A stretch of 64,000 bases of DNA from the NCBI GenBank assembly GCA_937960595.1, contig CALGPL010000010.1, forward strand, positions 1-64,000, written 5' to 3'. The notes under the pieces are model-generated. The model had not been told where the DNA came from. It worked only from the letters and a program-made list of their open reading frames with translations, and did not search any database. The position numbers were made by a program, and so were the translations under genes. Source of the stretch: an uncultured Anaerolineales bacterium (GTDB taxonomy: Bacteria > Chloroflexota > Anaerolineae > Anaerolineales > Villigracilaceae). Positions 1-8,748 of the stretch are shown here, piece by piece; within the stretch, counting starts at the first letter, position 1, and each line of letters begins with the position of its first letter.

Positions 1-534
1 CAAAAGCCACGGAGTAAGCAAAAAATCTGTCCGATACTCGCCTGTCTCCTGATACTGCTGGTAAAGCAGCCGCCACAAAGCCTCATACACCTGAATGCTT
101 TTGTCATAATCCAGCCAGTCCCGGCCCCTCCACCCCTCAAACGCCGCAGTATCCACCCCGTTTTGCCGCAAATACAAAACCATCTGCTCCAGATAAAACT
201 GATGAAAAGCCCGATCCTGCTCGATGTACCTTCGCTGCTCTTCTTCGCTGGGGTCAAGATTATTGCGGCTTGGCAGCGACTCGACGTACTGCCGCATCTC
301 CGCCGGAAAAGTCTCCGCATCAAAAAAGTCCTCCACGATCACCGGCGTCGGGGTGGGGATGGGGGTCGGCGTCGGCGTGAGCGTAGGGGTGGGAGTCGGA
401 TAGTCGGCGGTCTGCCGTCCACCGTCCGCCGTCTGCGTTCCGCCGTCCACGGTCTGCGGTCCGCGGTCTGTCACCTGCGGCGCGCAGGCAGCCAGCAGGA
501 GGAACAGAAGGAGAATGGGGAGCAGGGGTTTCAT
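1..534 (-). CDS. Putative secreted lipoprotein, runs off left edge (3' partial)
   Basis: Reverse frame open from ATG at 534 to base 1: MKPLLPILLLFLLLAACAPQVTDRGPQTVDGG...; signal peptide with LAAC lipobox, then repeat-derived and TPTPTP linker. Not in the ORF track because it runs off the edge. Confidence 0.75.
   Translation of the reverse strand, partial: MKPLLPILLLFLLLAACAPQVTDRGPQTVDGGTQTADGGRQTADYPTPTPTLTPTPTPIPTPTPVIVEDFFDAETFPAEMRQYVESLPSRNNLDPSEEEQRRYIEQDRAFHQFYLEQMVLYLRQNGVDTAAFEGWRGRDWLDYDKSIQVYEALWRLLYQQYQETGEYRTDFLLTPWLL
409..478. repeat. Heptanucleotide tandem repeat (10 units of 7 bp, consensus sGTCyrC)
   Basis: ggtctgc cgtccac cgtccgc cgtctgc gttccgc cgtccac ggtctgc ggtccgc ggtctgt cacctgc; strict 7-bp register over 70 bp, inside the lipoprotein CDS. 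Confidence 0.85.
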
Positions 535-536
535 GA

Positions 537-585
537 CAGTGATCAGTGATCAGTGAGCAGTGAGCAGTGAGCAGTGAGCAGTGTT
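537..585. repeat. Heptanucleotide tandem repeat CAGTGAG/CAGTGAT (7 units)
   Basis: cagtgat x2, cagtgag x4, cagtgtt; begins 2 bp upstream of the lipoprotein start codon. Confidence 0.9.
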
Positions 586-797
586 CCGTGGGATGGTGGA
601 TGATGGGCAGGGAACGGTATTGTTGAGAAAATTATACAACAAAGGCGCGTAGGACAGGCCTGTCGGCGGCGGGCGGTTTCCCCCAAAAAGCTGCGCCCCC
701 GGCAACCAAAACGGGGCGCTTGCGCACCCAAGGTGTCAGAAGACTTGCTTTCTCAAAAAAGACCCATCCTGATTCGGGACGAGTCATATTTTTGAGC

Positions 798-1040
798 CTA
801 TTCGACCGCAATCACATCGGCGATCTCTGGGAAGAACTGGCGCACCGTCCCCTCCACCCATCCATGCAAAGTGTTGGGCGAGAGCGGGCATCCCAAGCAA
901 GCCCCGCCCAGGCGCACCTTGAGCACTTTGCCGTCGAAATCCACGTACTCAACCGAGCCGCCGTGGAAAGTCTCGATATAGGCGCTCAGTTGCTCGAGCA
1001 GGGCCTTCATTTGCAACTCGGTCTTCGGATCCGTAGGCAT
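798..1040 (-). CDS. NifU-like C-terminal domain Fe-S scaffold protein
   Basis: 80 aa; ...GGSVEYVDFDGKVLKVRLGGACLGCPLSPNTLHGWVEGTVRQFFPEI with CLGC (CxxC) motif of the NifU domain. Confidence 0.85.
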   Translation of the reverse strand: MPTDPKTELQMKALLEQLSAYIETFHGGSVEYVDFDGKVLKVRLGGACLGCPLSPNTLHGWVEGTVRQFFPEIADVIAVE

Positions 1041-1041
1041 A

Positions 1042-1563
1042 TCAACCTCCAGAGGCCTTTCCGTTTTGGGCAGACTGTTGACGAATGCCGTTCGCCAGAA
1101 AAGAAGTCAACTGGCGGTGACTCTGTTTCCGCTCGGCAATGACATCCGCCAAGCGTTCGAGGATGATTTTACCGGCATGCGGGTGTTGTTCGCAAATCAA
1201 ACGCAGGTCGCTGCCGCGCACCCGCAAGACCTGGCTGTCTCTCTCGCAAATCGCTCCAGAAGTATAGGTCCCATTACCCACCGCCGCCGACCAGCCGAAA
1301 ATGCCGCCCGGCTGGACGCGCGCGACGATCATCGCGGCCCCATCATCCGGCTTGTAACGGATGACGATCTCGCCGCGTACCACCAGATACAGATATTCGG
1401 CCGCCTCGCCCTGTTCAAAGACGACCGTTCCGGCCGGATAGGCCTGCGAATGGAAATACGGCCTAATCACCTTGAGTTCGGCTTTGGTGAGGCCGTTAAA
1501 GAAAGTCAGGTGGTGCAGAGCGTGCAGATTCATAGGCGCGATATTAGTTCTGATATTAGTCAA
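1042..1563 (-). CDS. Cyclic-nucleotide-binding (Crp-like) domain protein
   Basis: FFNGLTKAELKVIRPYFHSQAYPAGTVVFEQGEAAEYLYLVVRGEIVI; no evident C-terminal HTH. Start codon uncertain. Confidence 0.75.
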   Translation of the reverse strand: MTNIRTNIAPMNLHALHHLTFFNGLTKAELKVIRPYFHSQAYPAGTVVFEQGEAAEYLYLVVRGEIVIRYKPDDGAAMIVARVQPGGIFGWSAAVGNGTYTSGAICERDSQVLRVRGSDLRLICEQHPHAGKIILERLADVIAERKQSHRQLTSFLANGIRQQSAQNGKASGG

Positions 1564-1690
1564 AGCGGAAGCACTTTTCTAGTGGCAAATATCATCAAGG
1601 TCTGGACATTCGTCCATTTCATTTGTCATATTTGGTCATCCAATCGGGTATACTTGTTTCACTGTCACTTTTCGATAAGGCTGGCATCCA

Positions 1691-2299
1691 ATGAATGAAA
1701 CAAGCACTCCACCGATTTCGCTGGAAGCCCTGCGCGCCGGAGATCGCCAGGAATTTGCCCGCCTGGTCGACGTATATTCGCCGCTCATCTACCGCCTGGC
1801 ATTGAAGATGGTAGGCGACGAACAAGACGCCGAAGACGTGCTCCAAAACACCTTCCTGCAGGCGTTCCGCCACCTGAACGAATTCGAAGGCCGCTCCCAC
1901 CTGTCCACCTGGCTCTATCGCATCGCCGCCAACGAAGCCCTGATGCTGCTGCGCAAGCGCCGGCCCGAGACCTCTCTGACCGACAGCCTGCCCGAAGAAG
2001 AACCGCTCGAGGAGCCGGCCGAATTCACAGATTGGTGCTGTCTGCCAGAAGAAGAGTTGCTGTCTGCCGAAGGACGCGCCCGCCTGGACGAGTCCATCCG
2101 CCTGCTCCCCGAAACCTTGCGCGTCGTCTTCCTTCTGCGAGATATCGAGGGCCTCTCGATCCAGGAAACCAGCCAGGCCCTGGGGCTGAGCGAGACAGCG
2201 GTGAAAACCCGTCTGCTGCGAGCCCGCCTGAAACTGCGCGACCTCCTGAGCGCCTACTATTCGGAACGCCTGACCATCAAGGACGAGTCCCATGACTGA
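1691..2299 (+). CDS. RNA polymerase sigma factor, sigma-70 family (ECF type)
   Basis: Region 2 (FARLVDVYSPLIYRLALKMVGDEQDAEDVLQNTFLQAFRHL) and region 4 (LPETLRVVFLLRDIEGLSIQETSQALGLSETAVKTRLLRARLKLR). Confidence 0.95.
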   Translation: MNETSTPPISLEALRAGDRQEFARLVDVYSPLIYRLALKMVGDEQDAEDVLQNTFLQAFRHLNEFEGRSHLSTWLYRIAANEALMLLRKRRPETSLTDSLPEEEPLEEPAEFTDWCCLPEEELLSAEGRARLDESIRLLPETLRVVFLLRDIEGLSIQETSQALGLSETAVKTRLLRARLKLRDLLSAYYSERLTIKDESHD

Positions 2300-2546
2300 C
2301 CAGGAACACATTCAGTGTCGGGAACTGCTCGGCTCTCTCTCGGACTATATTGATGGAACCCTGGGGGAACAACTGTGCCGGGAAATCGAAAGGCATATGA
2401 GCGAGTGCCACAACTGCCGCGTGGTGGTGGATACGCTGCGCAAGACCATTCACCTCTATCATCAGACGGCCGGCCCGGCCGACTTGCCCAACAGCGTGCG
2501 CGAGCGTCTCTTTCGCACCCTGCACCTGGATGAATTCATCCGCTGA
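2292..2546 (+). CDS. Zinc-finger anti-sigma factor (zf-HC2/ZAS)
   Basis: Overlaps the sigma gene by 8 bp; HMSECHNC = HxxxCxxC ZAS motif. Confidence 0.88.
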   Translation: MTDQEHIQCRELLGSLSDYIDGTLGEQLCREIERHMSECHNCRVVVDTLRKTIHLYHQTAGPADLPNSVRERLFRTLHLDEFIR

Positions 2547-2635
2547 TCCCCTCCGGCGCCGTCTATCTGCCACTTTTTGGCCGGATTTGCATCCAAATCG
2601 TTGCAGAGGCTGCCCTTGCCAAAGAGTGATGGCCA

Positions 2636-2830
2636 ATGACCAACGAGAAGCCGCCGACCGTCCCTCCTCCCCCGCAAGCGCCCGCCGAGCCGGAAATCTG
2701 CACCCTGCGGCCGCCGCGCTCCGGCGATCCCTGTCCGCGTTGCGGCAAGGGCAAACTGGACTACAACGGCCTGCTCGAACTGGAATGCACCGCCTGCGGC
2801 TACCGCTACAGCAGCGGAGCCTGCACCTGA
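2636..2830 (+). CDS. Small zinc-ribbon protein
   Basis: CPRCGKGKLDYNGLLELECTACGY: two CxxC pairs. Confidence 0.6.
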   Translation: MTNEKPPTVPPPPQAPAEPEICTLRPPRSGDPCPRCGKGKLDYNGLLELECTACGYRYSSGACT

Positions 2831-2884
2831 TAACCCCGCCCGGTTGCCCCGTGCGGGCACGACACAATAAATTGGAGAAATCAC

Positions 2885-3547
2885 ATGTCAGCATTGCTCA
2901 ACGAGGAGATCAAACAACAGGTGAGCGAGGTCTTTGCTCAATTGAAAGAACCCGTCCAGATTCTCTTCTTCGGCTCGCGCCAAAACTGCGACTACTGCCC
3001 CGAAACCCGGCAACTGGCCGAAGAGGTGGCCGCTCTCTCGGACAAAATCAGTCTGGGAATCTACGATTTGCAAGAAGATGCAGAAATCGCCCGCCAGTAC
3101 CAGGTGGACAAAGCCCCCGCCCTCGTCCTGGCTGCCCGCGACGGCGAAACCGTGACCGACCTGGGCGTCTCCTTCAGCGGCATCCCGGCCGGGCACGAAT
3201 TCACCTCTCTCATCCAGAGCCTGCTCCTCGTTTCTCATCGCGACTCGGGCCTGAGCGAAGCCAGCCGGACTTTTCTCAAGAACCTGGACCGGCCGCTCCG
3301 CCTGCAGGTCTTCGTCACCCCCACCTGCCCCTATTGTCCGCGCGCCGTCGTGCTGGCCCACAGCATGGCCATGGAAAACCCGCTCATCCGGGCCGAGATG
3401 ATCGAGGCGACCGAATTCCCCGAACTGGCCGACCGGCATGGGGTCCACGGTGTGCCGCATACGGCCATCAACGATGGGCAGGCGCACGTCATCGGCGCCG
3501 TGCCGGAGGCGGATCTGCTGGCCGAAATCCGGAAGGTCCTGGCCTGA
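2885..3547 (+). CDS. Thioredoxin/glutaredoxin-like protein (protein disulfide oxidoreductase type, two Trx folds)
   Basis: 220 aa; two CxxC motifs (NCDYC, CPYC) in duplicated thioredoxin-like halves; VHGVPHTAINDG cis-Pro motif. Confidence 0.88.
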   Translation: MSALLNEEIKQQVSEVFAQLKEPVQILFFGSRQNCDYCPETRQLAEEVAALSDKISLGIYDLQEDAEIARQYQVDKAPALVLAARDGETVTDLGVSFSGIPAGHEFTSLIQSLLLVSHRDSGLSEASRTFLKNLDRPLRLQVFVTPTCPYCPRAVVLAHSMAMENPLIRAEMIEATEFPELADRHGVHGVPHTAINDGQAHVIGAVPEADLLAEIRKVLA

Positions 3548-3617
3548 ACATGGCAGCCCGGCCCTCCGTCTGGAACAACAAACGCTTGGCGGTGAAGATC
3601 ACCCCTCTTTTGGAGAG

Positions 3618-4097
3618 ATGAAGATGCATGCAAAAGTAACTTGGAAAGACGGCCTGTCCTTCGACGGCCGCGCCGAAAGCGGCTTTGTCGTCCCCCTGAG
3701 CGCGGATGCCGCGGTGGGCGGCGCCAACGACGGCTTCCGTCCGATGGAATTGATGGCCATCAGCCTGGCAGGCTGCACCGCCATGGACGTTGTCTCCATC
3801 CTGCAAAAGAAGCGCCAGCCCCTGACCGGCTTCGAAGTCCGCGTCGAGACGAACCGGGCGGAAGAGCATCCACGGGTCTTTACGAGCGCGGTCATCACCT
3901 ATGAAGTCACCGGGCGCGGCCTGGACGAGGCTGCCATCTTGCGAGCGATTGAACTTTCGGCCACGCGTTATTGCCCGGCCCAGGCCATGCTGGGCAAAGT
4001 CTTCCCCATCGAATTGCGCTACGTCATGTACGAAGACGAGGGCGCCGGCAGCAGACGGCTGATCAAAGAGGCCGCCTACCGGCCGCCCTCGGCCTGA
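3618..4097 (+). CDS. OsmC family peroxiredoxin-like protein
   Basis: MKMHAKVTWKDGLSFDGRAESGFVVPLSA...GFRPMELMAISLAGCTAMDVVSILQKKR...; ATG 3618 or 3624 preferred over the ORF-track start. Confidence 0.9.
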   Translation: MKMHAKVTWKDGLSFDGRAESGFVVPLSADAAVGGANDGFRPMELMAISLAGCTAMDVVSILQKKRQPLTGFEVRVETNRAEEHPRVFTSAVITYEVTGRGLDEAAILRAIELSATRYCPAQAMLGKVFPIELRYVMYEDEGAGSRRLIKEAAYRPPSA

Positions 4098-4122
4098 GAA
4101 CCCCGCCAAAGAAAACCGAGCC

Positions 4123-5631
4123 TCATGGAACGCCGGCCCGCACCAGGCTGGAGGCATCCGAGACTTCGGAAGCGACCACGATTCGATCCCCGCGGGTGAG
4201 CGTCCCCCGATAGGGGGAATCGCCGTTGTGCGCCAGCCAGCCCTCGAGGTTGAAAGCCAGCGGCCCGTCGGCCGGAATCCATTCGCCGTTGTACTTGCGG
4301 GCGATGTGAATGTGCGTGCCGGTCGCCGAGCCGCGCTCGCAGGAGGGATAGCCAACCGGATCGCCGGCCCGCAGGACAGCCCCCTGAGGGACGCGTCCAC
4401 CCGTGGCCACGTGCAAATAGAAAATCACCCAGCCGGTGCGTTCGTCGCCGTCGCCGTCGAGGTCGAGGACCACGATGCCGGATTCGGAGCGGGCGACGAC
4501 TCCGTCTGCCATGGCCCGGGCGGGCAGTTCGCTGGCCGTACACCCGCCGATGACCGCCGGGGGGGCAAAATCAATCGCAGCATAGGGTTCGCCGCTGCCC
4601 CAGCCGGTGTGCGGTCCGCCTGTATAAGCCCAGACTTCGCCCGCCGCAAAGGGCAGACGCAAGGGCGGCTGCTGCAGGCTGACCGGGATGTGAGGGCGCT
4701 CCATCGCCCAGGGATCGCCGAACAGCGTCCGGTAGACACGCGCCAACCCCTCGGGTCCGATCGCGGTCTGATATTCCACCCCCGAATACAAGCGCGAATA
4801 GTAATACTGGACCCCCACGGTGCCGGCATTCTGCCAGGGGTCAGGACGTTCCAGCCGCCCATCGGGCAACTCGAAAGAAGTCTGCAGGCCGGTGCGCCAG
4901 CCATAGTAACCGTTGTTGAGCGTGTTGGCCGCCCAGGCCAGTTGCAAGTAGAGGCCGCTGCGGCTGTAATCGCGGTAGCCGAGCAGGTAGGGGGTATCAG
5001 GCCGTTCTGGGCGCGAGAGCGCGCCGGTCTGATATTCCAGAATGGCAAGCAGCAGGCGCGGATCGACGCTGTAGTTGAGCGCCACATACTCCACCAGGCC
5101 GCCGCCAGAACGGACTTCTCCGCCGGCATACGCGCTGAAGTCTTTGAGCCAGCCCGGGCGGGCGGCCACGAACGTCTCGGCGTCAAAATCCAGCGCCGAG
5201 GGGCCGTTGACGAACAAATTGTCGGGGAGGATTTTGAAAGGCGTGCCCCAGAACGGCAGGTAGTAAATTGGGATTTGCATCGGCATGCCGGGCGGCATGG
5301 TGGTCGCATCGAGCGGAATCTGGGGGTTAACCGCCCGGATCTCAGCCTCGCGGGTGTTGAAACGGCGCGCCAGGGCCGGAAGCGTGTCGCCCGTCTGGGC
5401 GATGTAATCTACCAGTTCGCCGGGATTGTATTGTGGGCGAACGGGAAGGGGCGTCGCCGTCAGGTCGGCAGAGGAAAAGACGGGAGAGGGGTCCAGGTCG
5501 AGACCCCCGTCCGCTTCCGGCGGCAGACAAGCGGACAGGAGCAGGAAAATGGCCAGAACGATCGGCCCGAGGCCGGCCGCCCGGCATCTATTCGCCTGAC
5601 TGTCGGACGATTTGGGTATCATACATCCCAT
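4123..5631 (-). CDS. LysM + peptidase M23 family lipoprotein (paralogue 1 of 3)
   Basis: Lipobox LLSACLPP; LysM (GELVDYIAQTGDTLPALARRFNT); M23 motifs (TGGPHTGWGSG...; GTHIHIARKYNGEW). Confidence 0.85.
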   Translation of the reverse strand: MGCMIPKSSDSQANRCRAAGLGPIVLAIFLLLSACLPPEADGGLDLDPSPVFSSADLTATPLPVRPQYNPGELVDYIAQTGDTLPALARRFNTREAEIRAVNPQIPLDATTMPPGMPMQIPIYYLPFWGTPFKILPDNLFVNGPSALDFDAETFVAARPGWLKDFSAYAGGEVRSGGGLVEYVALNYSVDPRLLLAILEYQTGALSRPERPDTPYLLGYRDYSRSGLYLQLAWAANTLNNGYYGWRTGLQTSFELPDGRLERPDPWQNAGTVGVQYYYSRLYSGVEYQTAIGPEGLARVYRTLFGDPWAMERPHIPVSLQQPPLRLPFAAGEVWAYTGGPHTGWGSGEPYAAIDFAPPAVIGGCTASELPARAMADGVVARSESGIVVLDLDGDGDERTGWVIFYLHVATGGRVPQGAVLRAGDPVGYPSCERGSATGTHIHIARKYNGEWIPADGPLAFNLEGWLAHNGDSPYRGTLTRGDRIVVASEVSDASSLVRAGVP

Positions 5632-7141
5632 TTGTTCTGGCGATGACCACCTGATCGCCGCGCCTCAGCGTGCCCTGATAGGGAGCCGCGCCGGCGTGCG
5701 CCACCCAGCCGCTCAACGTAAACGGCAACGGACCGTCGGCCAGCACCCATTCACCGTTATATTTGCGGGCAAAATGGACGTGTGTGCCCGTCGCCATGCC
5801 GCCCTCGCAGGATGGATGACCAATGCGCCCATCGGCCTCGACCCAGGCCCCCACCTGGACGCGGTCAACGGTGGCCACGTGCATATAGAGCAAATTCCAG
5901 CCCGTCTGTTCGTAGCCATCGCCGTCCAAATCGAGGACCACCACTCCGTTTCCGGCCCGCACCACCCGTCCAGGCGCAGAGGCAATGATCCAGGCACCGG
6001 ATTCCTGGCAGCCGGATTCGGTCGAGGTTGGGGCGAAGTCGAGGGCGGCCAGCGCGCCCTGGCGATTCCAGGCGGGGTGCGGCCCGCCGCTGAAACTCCA
6101 AACGCGGCCCGGCTCGAAGGGCAGCGAAAGGTAGGGCTGAGTCAGGCCGACGGGAAAGAGCGGCTCGACCGCCGCCGCCCGCAGCCAGGGATCGCCGAAC
6201 ATTTCGGCATAGACGGCCGGGAACCCGACACGCGGGTCCACGACCAGCAGCCATTCTTCATAATCGTTCTGCTGGCTGAAATAGTACATCAGCGCCACCG
6301 TGCCGGCGTTGAGATCGGGGGCCAGCCGCAGAGTCGAACCGTCGGGAAAATGCAACTCGGTCAGACTTCCCGAACGCCAGCCGTAATAACCGACCATCAA
6401 TTGTTCCGAGGCCCACGCCAACTGCTGGAACAGCGTGCGGGCCATCAAATCGACATGTCCGAGGGGATAGTCGGTCTGGGACAAATTAGAGGGCTGGCCG
6501 CGCACCCAGCCGCTTTGATATTCGAGCAGCGCCAGGAGCAGGCGCGGGTTGATCGAACTCTCAATGGCCGATTTTTGCACCGCCTGCGCTCCGTCGACCC
6601 AGCCGACGCTGGCCAGATACTCCCGATAGGTGCTCAAGTAGCCCCCCTGGGCAGCGACATATTCCTCGACATCGAAGCCGATCGAGGTGGGCGAATAGAC
6701 CACTTCGCTGTCGGGCAGCATTTGCGTGGAAGGCGTGCGCGCCACGCCCCCCAGACGGTTGGGGATGACGAGAGGGGTCAACGGGTCGAGCAGGCCGGTC
6801 GAAGGCAACGGGACAGAAGAGGAAATCTCGGAGGGTTCCACGCCGAAGTGAGCCGCCACGACAGGCAGGCTGTCGCCCGATTGCGTATAGTATAGGAAAG
6901 GCGGCTCAGGCGTGAAGGTCGGGCCGACAGGCGTGGGCGTTTCGGTAGGAAGGGGAGTGGAGACCACCGTCTCCTCGCCTTGTGGAGAGGCAAGCGTCGG
7001 CGCCAGGGTCCAAAAGGCCTGGGGAGTGACAGAGACCGGCGGATCGACGGTTCCCCACAACGAGTCGGTGCAGCCGCTCAACCAGGAGAGGGCCAGCAAG
7101 ACCGCCAGACCGCGCCAGACCAGGGTCGGTTTGTCATTCAT
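5588..7141 (-). CDS. LysM + peptidase M23 family lipoprotein (paralogue 2 of 3)
   Basis: Start set at ATG 7141 (MNDKPTLVWRGLAVLLALSWLSGC, lipobox); GTHVHFARKYNGEWVLADGPLPF. Confidence 0.83.
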   Translation of the reverse strand: MNDKPTLVWRGLAVLLALSWLSGCTDSLWGTVDPPVSVTPQAFWTLAPTLASPQGEETVVSTPLPTETPTPVGPTFTPEPPFLYYTQSGDSLPVVAAHFGVEPSEISSSVPLPSTGLLDPLTPLVIPNRLGGVARTPSTQMLPDSEVVYSPTSIGFDVEEYVAAQGGYLSTYREYLASVGWVDGAQAVQKSAIESSINPRLLLALLEYQSGWVRGQPSNLSQTDYPLGHVDLMARTLFQQLAWASEQLMVGYYGWRSGSLTELHFPDGSTLRLAPDLNAGTVALMYYFSQQNDYEEWLLVVDPRVGFPAVYAEMFGDPWLRAAAVEPLFPVGLTQPYLSLPFEPGRVWSFSGGPHPAWNRQGALAALDFAPTSTESGCQESGAWIIASAPGRVVRAGNGVVVLDLDGDGYEQTGWNLLYMHVATVDRVQVGAWVEADGRIGHPSCEGGMATGTHVHFARKYNGEWVLADGPLPFTLSGWVAHAGAAPYQGTLRRGDQVVIARTNGMYDTQIVRQSGE

Positions 7142-7172
7142 CGGCTGGATTATACGCCACCTGGATGAGAAT

Positions 7173-8702
7173 TCAGGGAGAAATCTGATTGAAGGGGGCA
7201 GCACCGTCATAGGCTTCGACAACCTGGTCGCCGCGTCGCAAGTACCCATCGTAGGCTACCCCTGTGCCGGAGGAAACCCAGCCTTCCATGTCGAAGGGGA
7301 CCGCTCCATCCGCGGCAATCCACTCGCCGTTGAAACGGCGGGCGACGTGGACATGCGTGCCGTTCGACAAACCGCCCTCGCAGGAGGGATGGCCGATGCG
7401 GTCGCCGGCGCGCAGAAAAGTACCCGGCTGCACGCGGTCGCGGCTCTCGACATGCATATACAGGATGACCCAGCCGGTCTGCTCGAAACCATCGCCATCG
7501 AGGTCTTGGATGACGGCGCCGTCGAAGGCGCGCGTGATCAGGCCGTCGGCCATGGCAGTCACCCAGAAGTCGCTCTGGACACAACCGGCCTCCTCGCCGG
7601 GCGGGGCAAAGTCGAGAGCGGCCCAGGCCGAGCCGACATCCCAGCCCGGATGCGGCCCGCTGGTAAAGAACCAGGTTTCACCGGGCGCAAACGGCAGGCG
7701 CAGCGGCGGTTGAATCAGATTGGACGGCACCAGCGGCTCGATGGCCAGGTCAAAAGGATAGCCAAACAGCGTGCTGTACGTGTAGAAAAAGCCATCCGGC
7801 GAGACATCGCCCACCCAGCCGGAATAATAATCGAGACGGGCAAACAGACCCTGCACGCCTGCCGTACCGGCGTTGATGGTCGGCGCGATCGGCACCACGT
7901 TGCCGTCTGCCAGCACCCAGGCGTCGATGTTGCCGGCCCGCCAGGCGTAGTAGCCGCGGTTGAGTTCGTTGGCCGCCCAGGTCAATTGCAGGTACAGGCC
8001 GGGGCTGCCGGCGCCGATTCCGAGCGGGTCGGCCCAGGTGGCCGGGTCGGGGTTGGGTTTGGTCACCCAGCCGGAGCGGTGTTCGATGAGCGCCAGCAGC
8101 AGGCGCGGGTTGACCGAGTAGTTCTCGGCCACGCGCCGGATAATCTGCGCTCCGGTCAGGGTCTCACCGTAAATATCTTGCGTATAGGTTGCCAGGTATC
8201 CGCCCCGGTCGGCGATGAAATCCTCCAAGTCGAGCGTGATACTCATCGGGCCGTACACCAGTTCCGAATCGGGGATGATCTTGAAACTCGTCCCCACCGG
8301 CTGCGGATCGGGGAGCGGGATGGTCAGCGTCTGCCCGACCTCCAACCGGTTGGGATCGCTCATCCCGTTGGCCTGTAAAATCGCATCTACACTGACGCGG
8401 TAACGCTGGGCAATCGCCCCCAGCGTGTCGCCGGTGCGGACGGTGTAGGTCGGCGGGCCGCTGCGGGTGGCCACCGCATAATGGGCGAAATCCGGCGTGG
8501 GCGTCAGAATGGTCGAGCCGGGGATGCGGGTCGGCGGCAAGCGAAAGGAGGCCGTCGGCGTCCCCGCCCCATACTCGGACGATAAATCGCTTCCTCCCCC
8601 CGGCACATAAGGGGGCGATTCGGGCGCCGGGCGCACGCAACCGGCCACCAGAATCACAACCAGAATCGAGAACAGATATGGCCGCATTCTTCGCAAGAAC
8701 AT
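7173..8702 (-). CDS. LysM + peptidase M23 family lipoprotein (paralogue 3 of 3)
   Basis: Lipobox VILVAGCVRP; LysM (YTVRTGDTLGAIAQRYRVSVDAILQANGM); GTHVHVARRFNGEW. Confidence 0.87.
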   Translation of the reverse strand: MFLRRMRPYLFSILVVILVAGCVRPAPESPPYVPGGGSDLSSEYGAGTPTASFRLPPTRIPGSTILTPTPDFAHYAVATRSGPPTYTVRTGDTLGAIAQRYRVSVDAILQANGMSDPNRLEVGQTLTIPLPDPQPVGTSFKIIPDSELVYGPMSITLDLEDFIADRGGYLATYTQDIYGETLTGAQIIRRVAENYSVNPRLLLALIEHRSGWVTKPNPDPATWADPLGIGAGSPGLYLQLTWAANELNRGYYAWRAGNIDAWVLADGNVVPIAPTINAGTAGVQGLFARLDYYSGWVGDVSPDGFFYTYSTLFGYPFDLAIEPLVPSNLIQPPLRLPFAPGETWFFTSGPHPGWDVGSAWAALDFAPPGEEAGCVQSDFWVTAMADGLITRAFDGAVIQDLDGDGFEQTGWVILYMHVESRDRVQPGTFLRAGDRIGHPSCEGGLSNGTHVHVARRFNGEWIAADGAVPFDMEGWVSSGTGVAYDGYLRRGDQVVEAYDGAAPFNQISP

Positions 8703-8735
8703 GGGGCGATTTTAGCACAATCCACCCGCCAAAGG

Positions 8736-8741
8736 TATAAT
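8736..8741 (+). promoter_or_regulatory. Candidate -10 element (TATAAT) for the GH13 gene
   Basis: aaaggTATAATcgcggccATG: ATG lies 7 nt after the hexamer; -35 not clear. Confidence 0.45.
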
Positions 8742-8748
8742 CGCGGCC

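Noticed and set aside
409-585. CRISPR array
   Set aside because: Units are 7 bp in direct tandem with no spacers; no cas genes in the window.
4228-8378. Three long plus-strand ORFs (4228-5646, 5612-6895, 6912-8378)
   Set aside because: Antisense to the three M23 paralogues; their mutual similarity is inherited from the sense genes.
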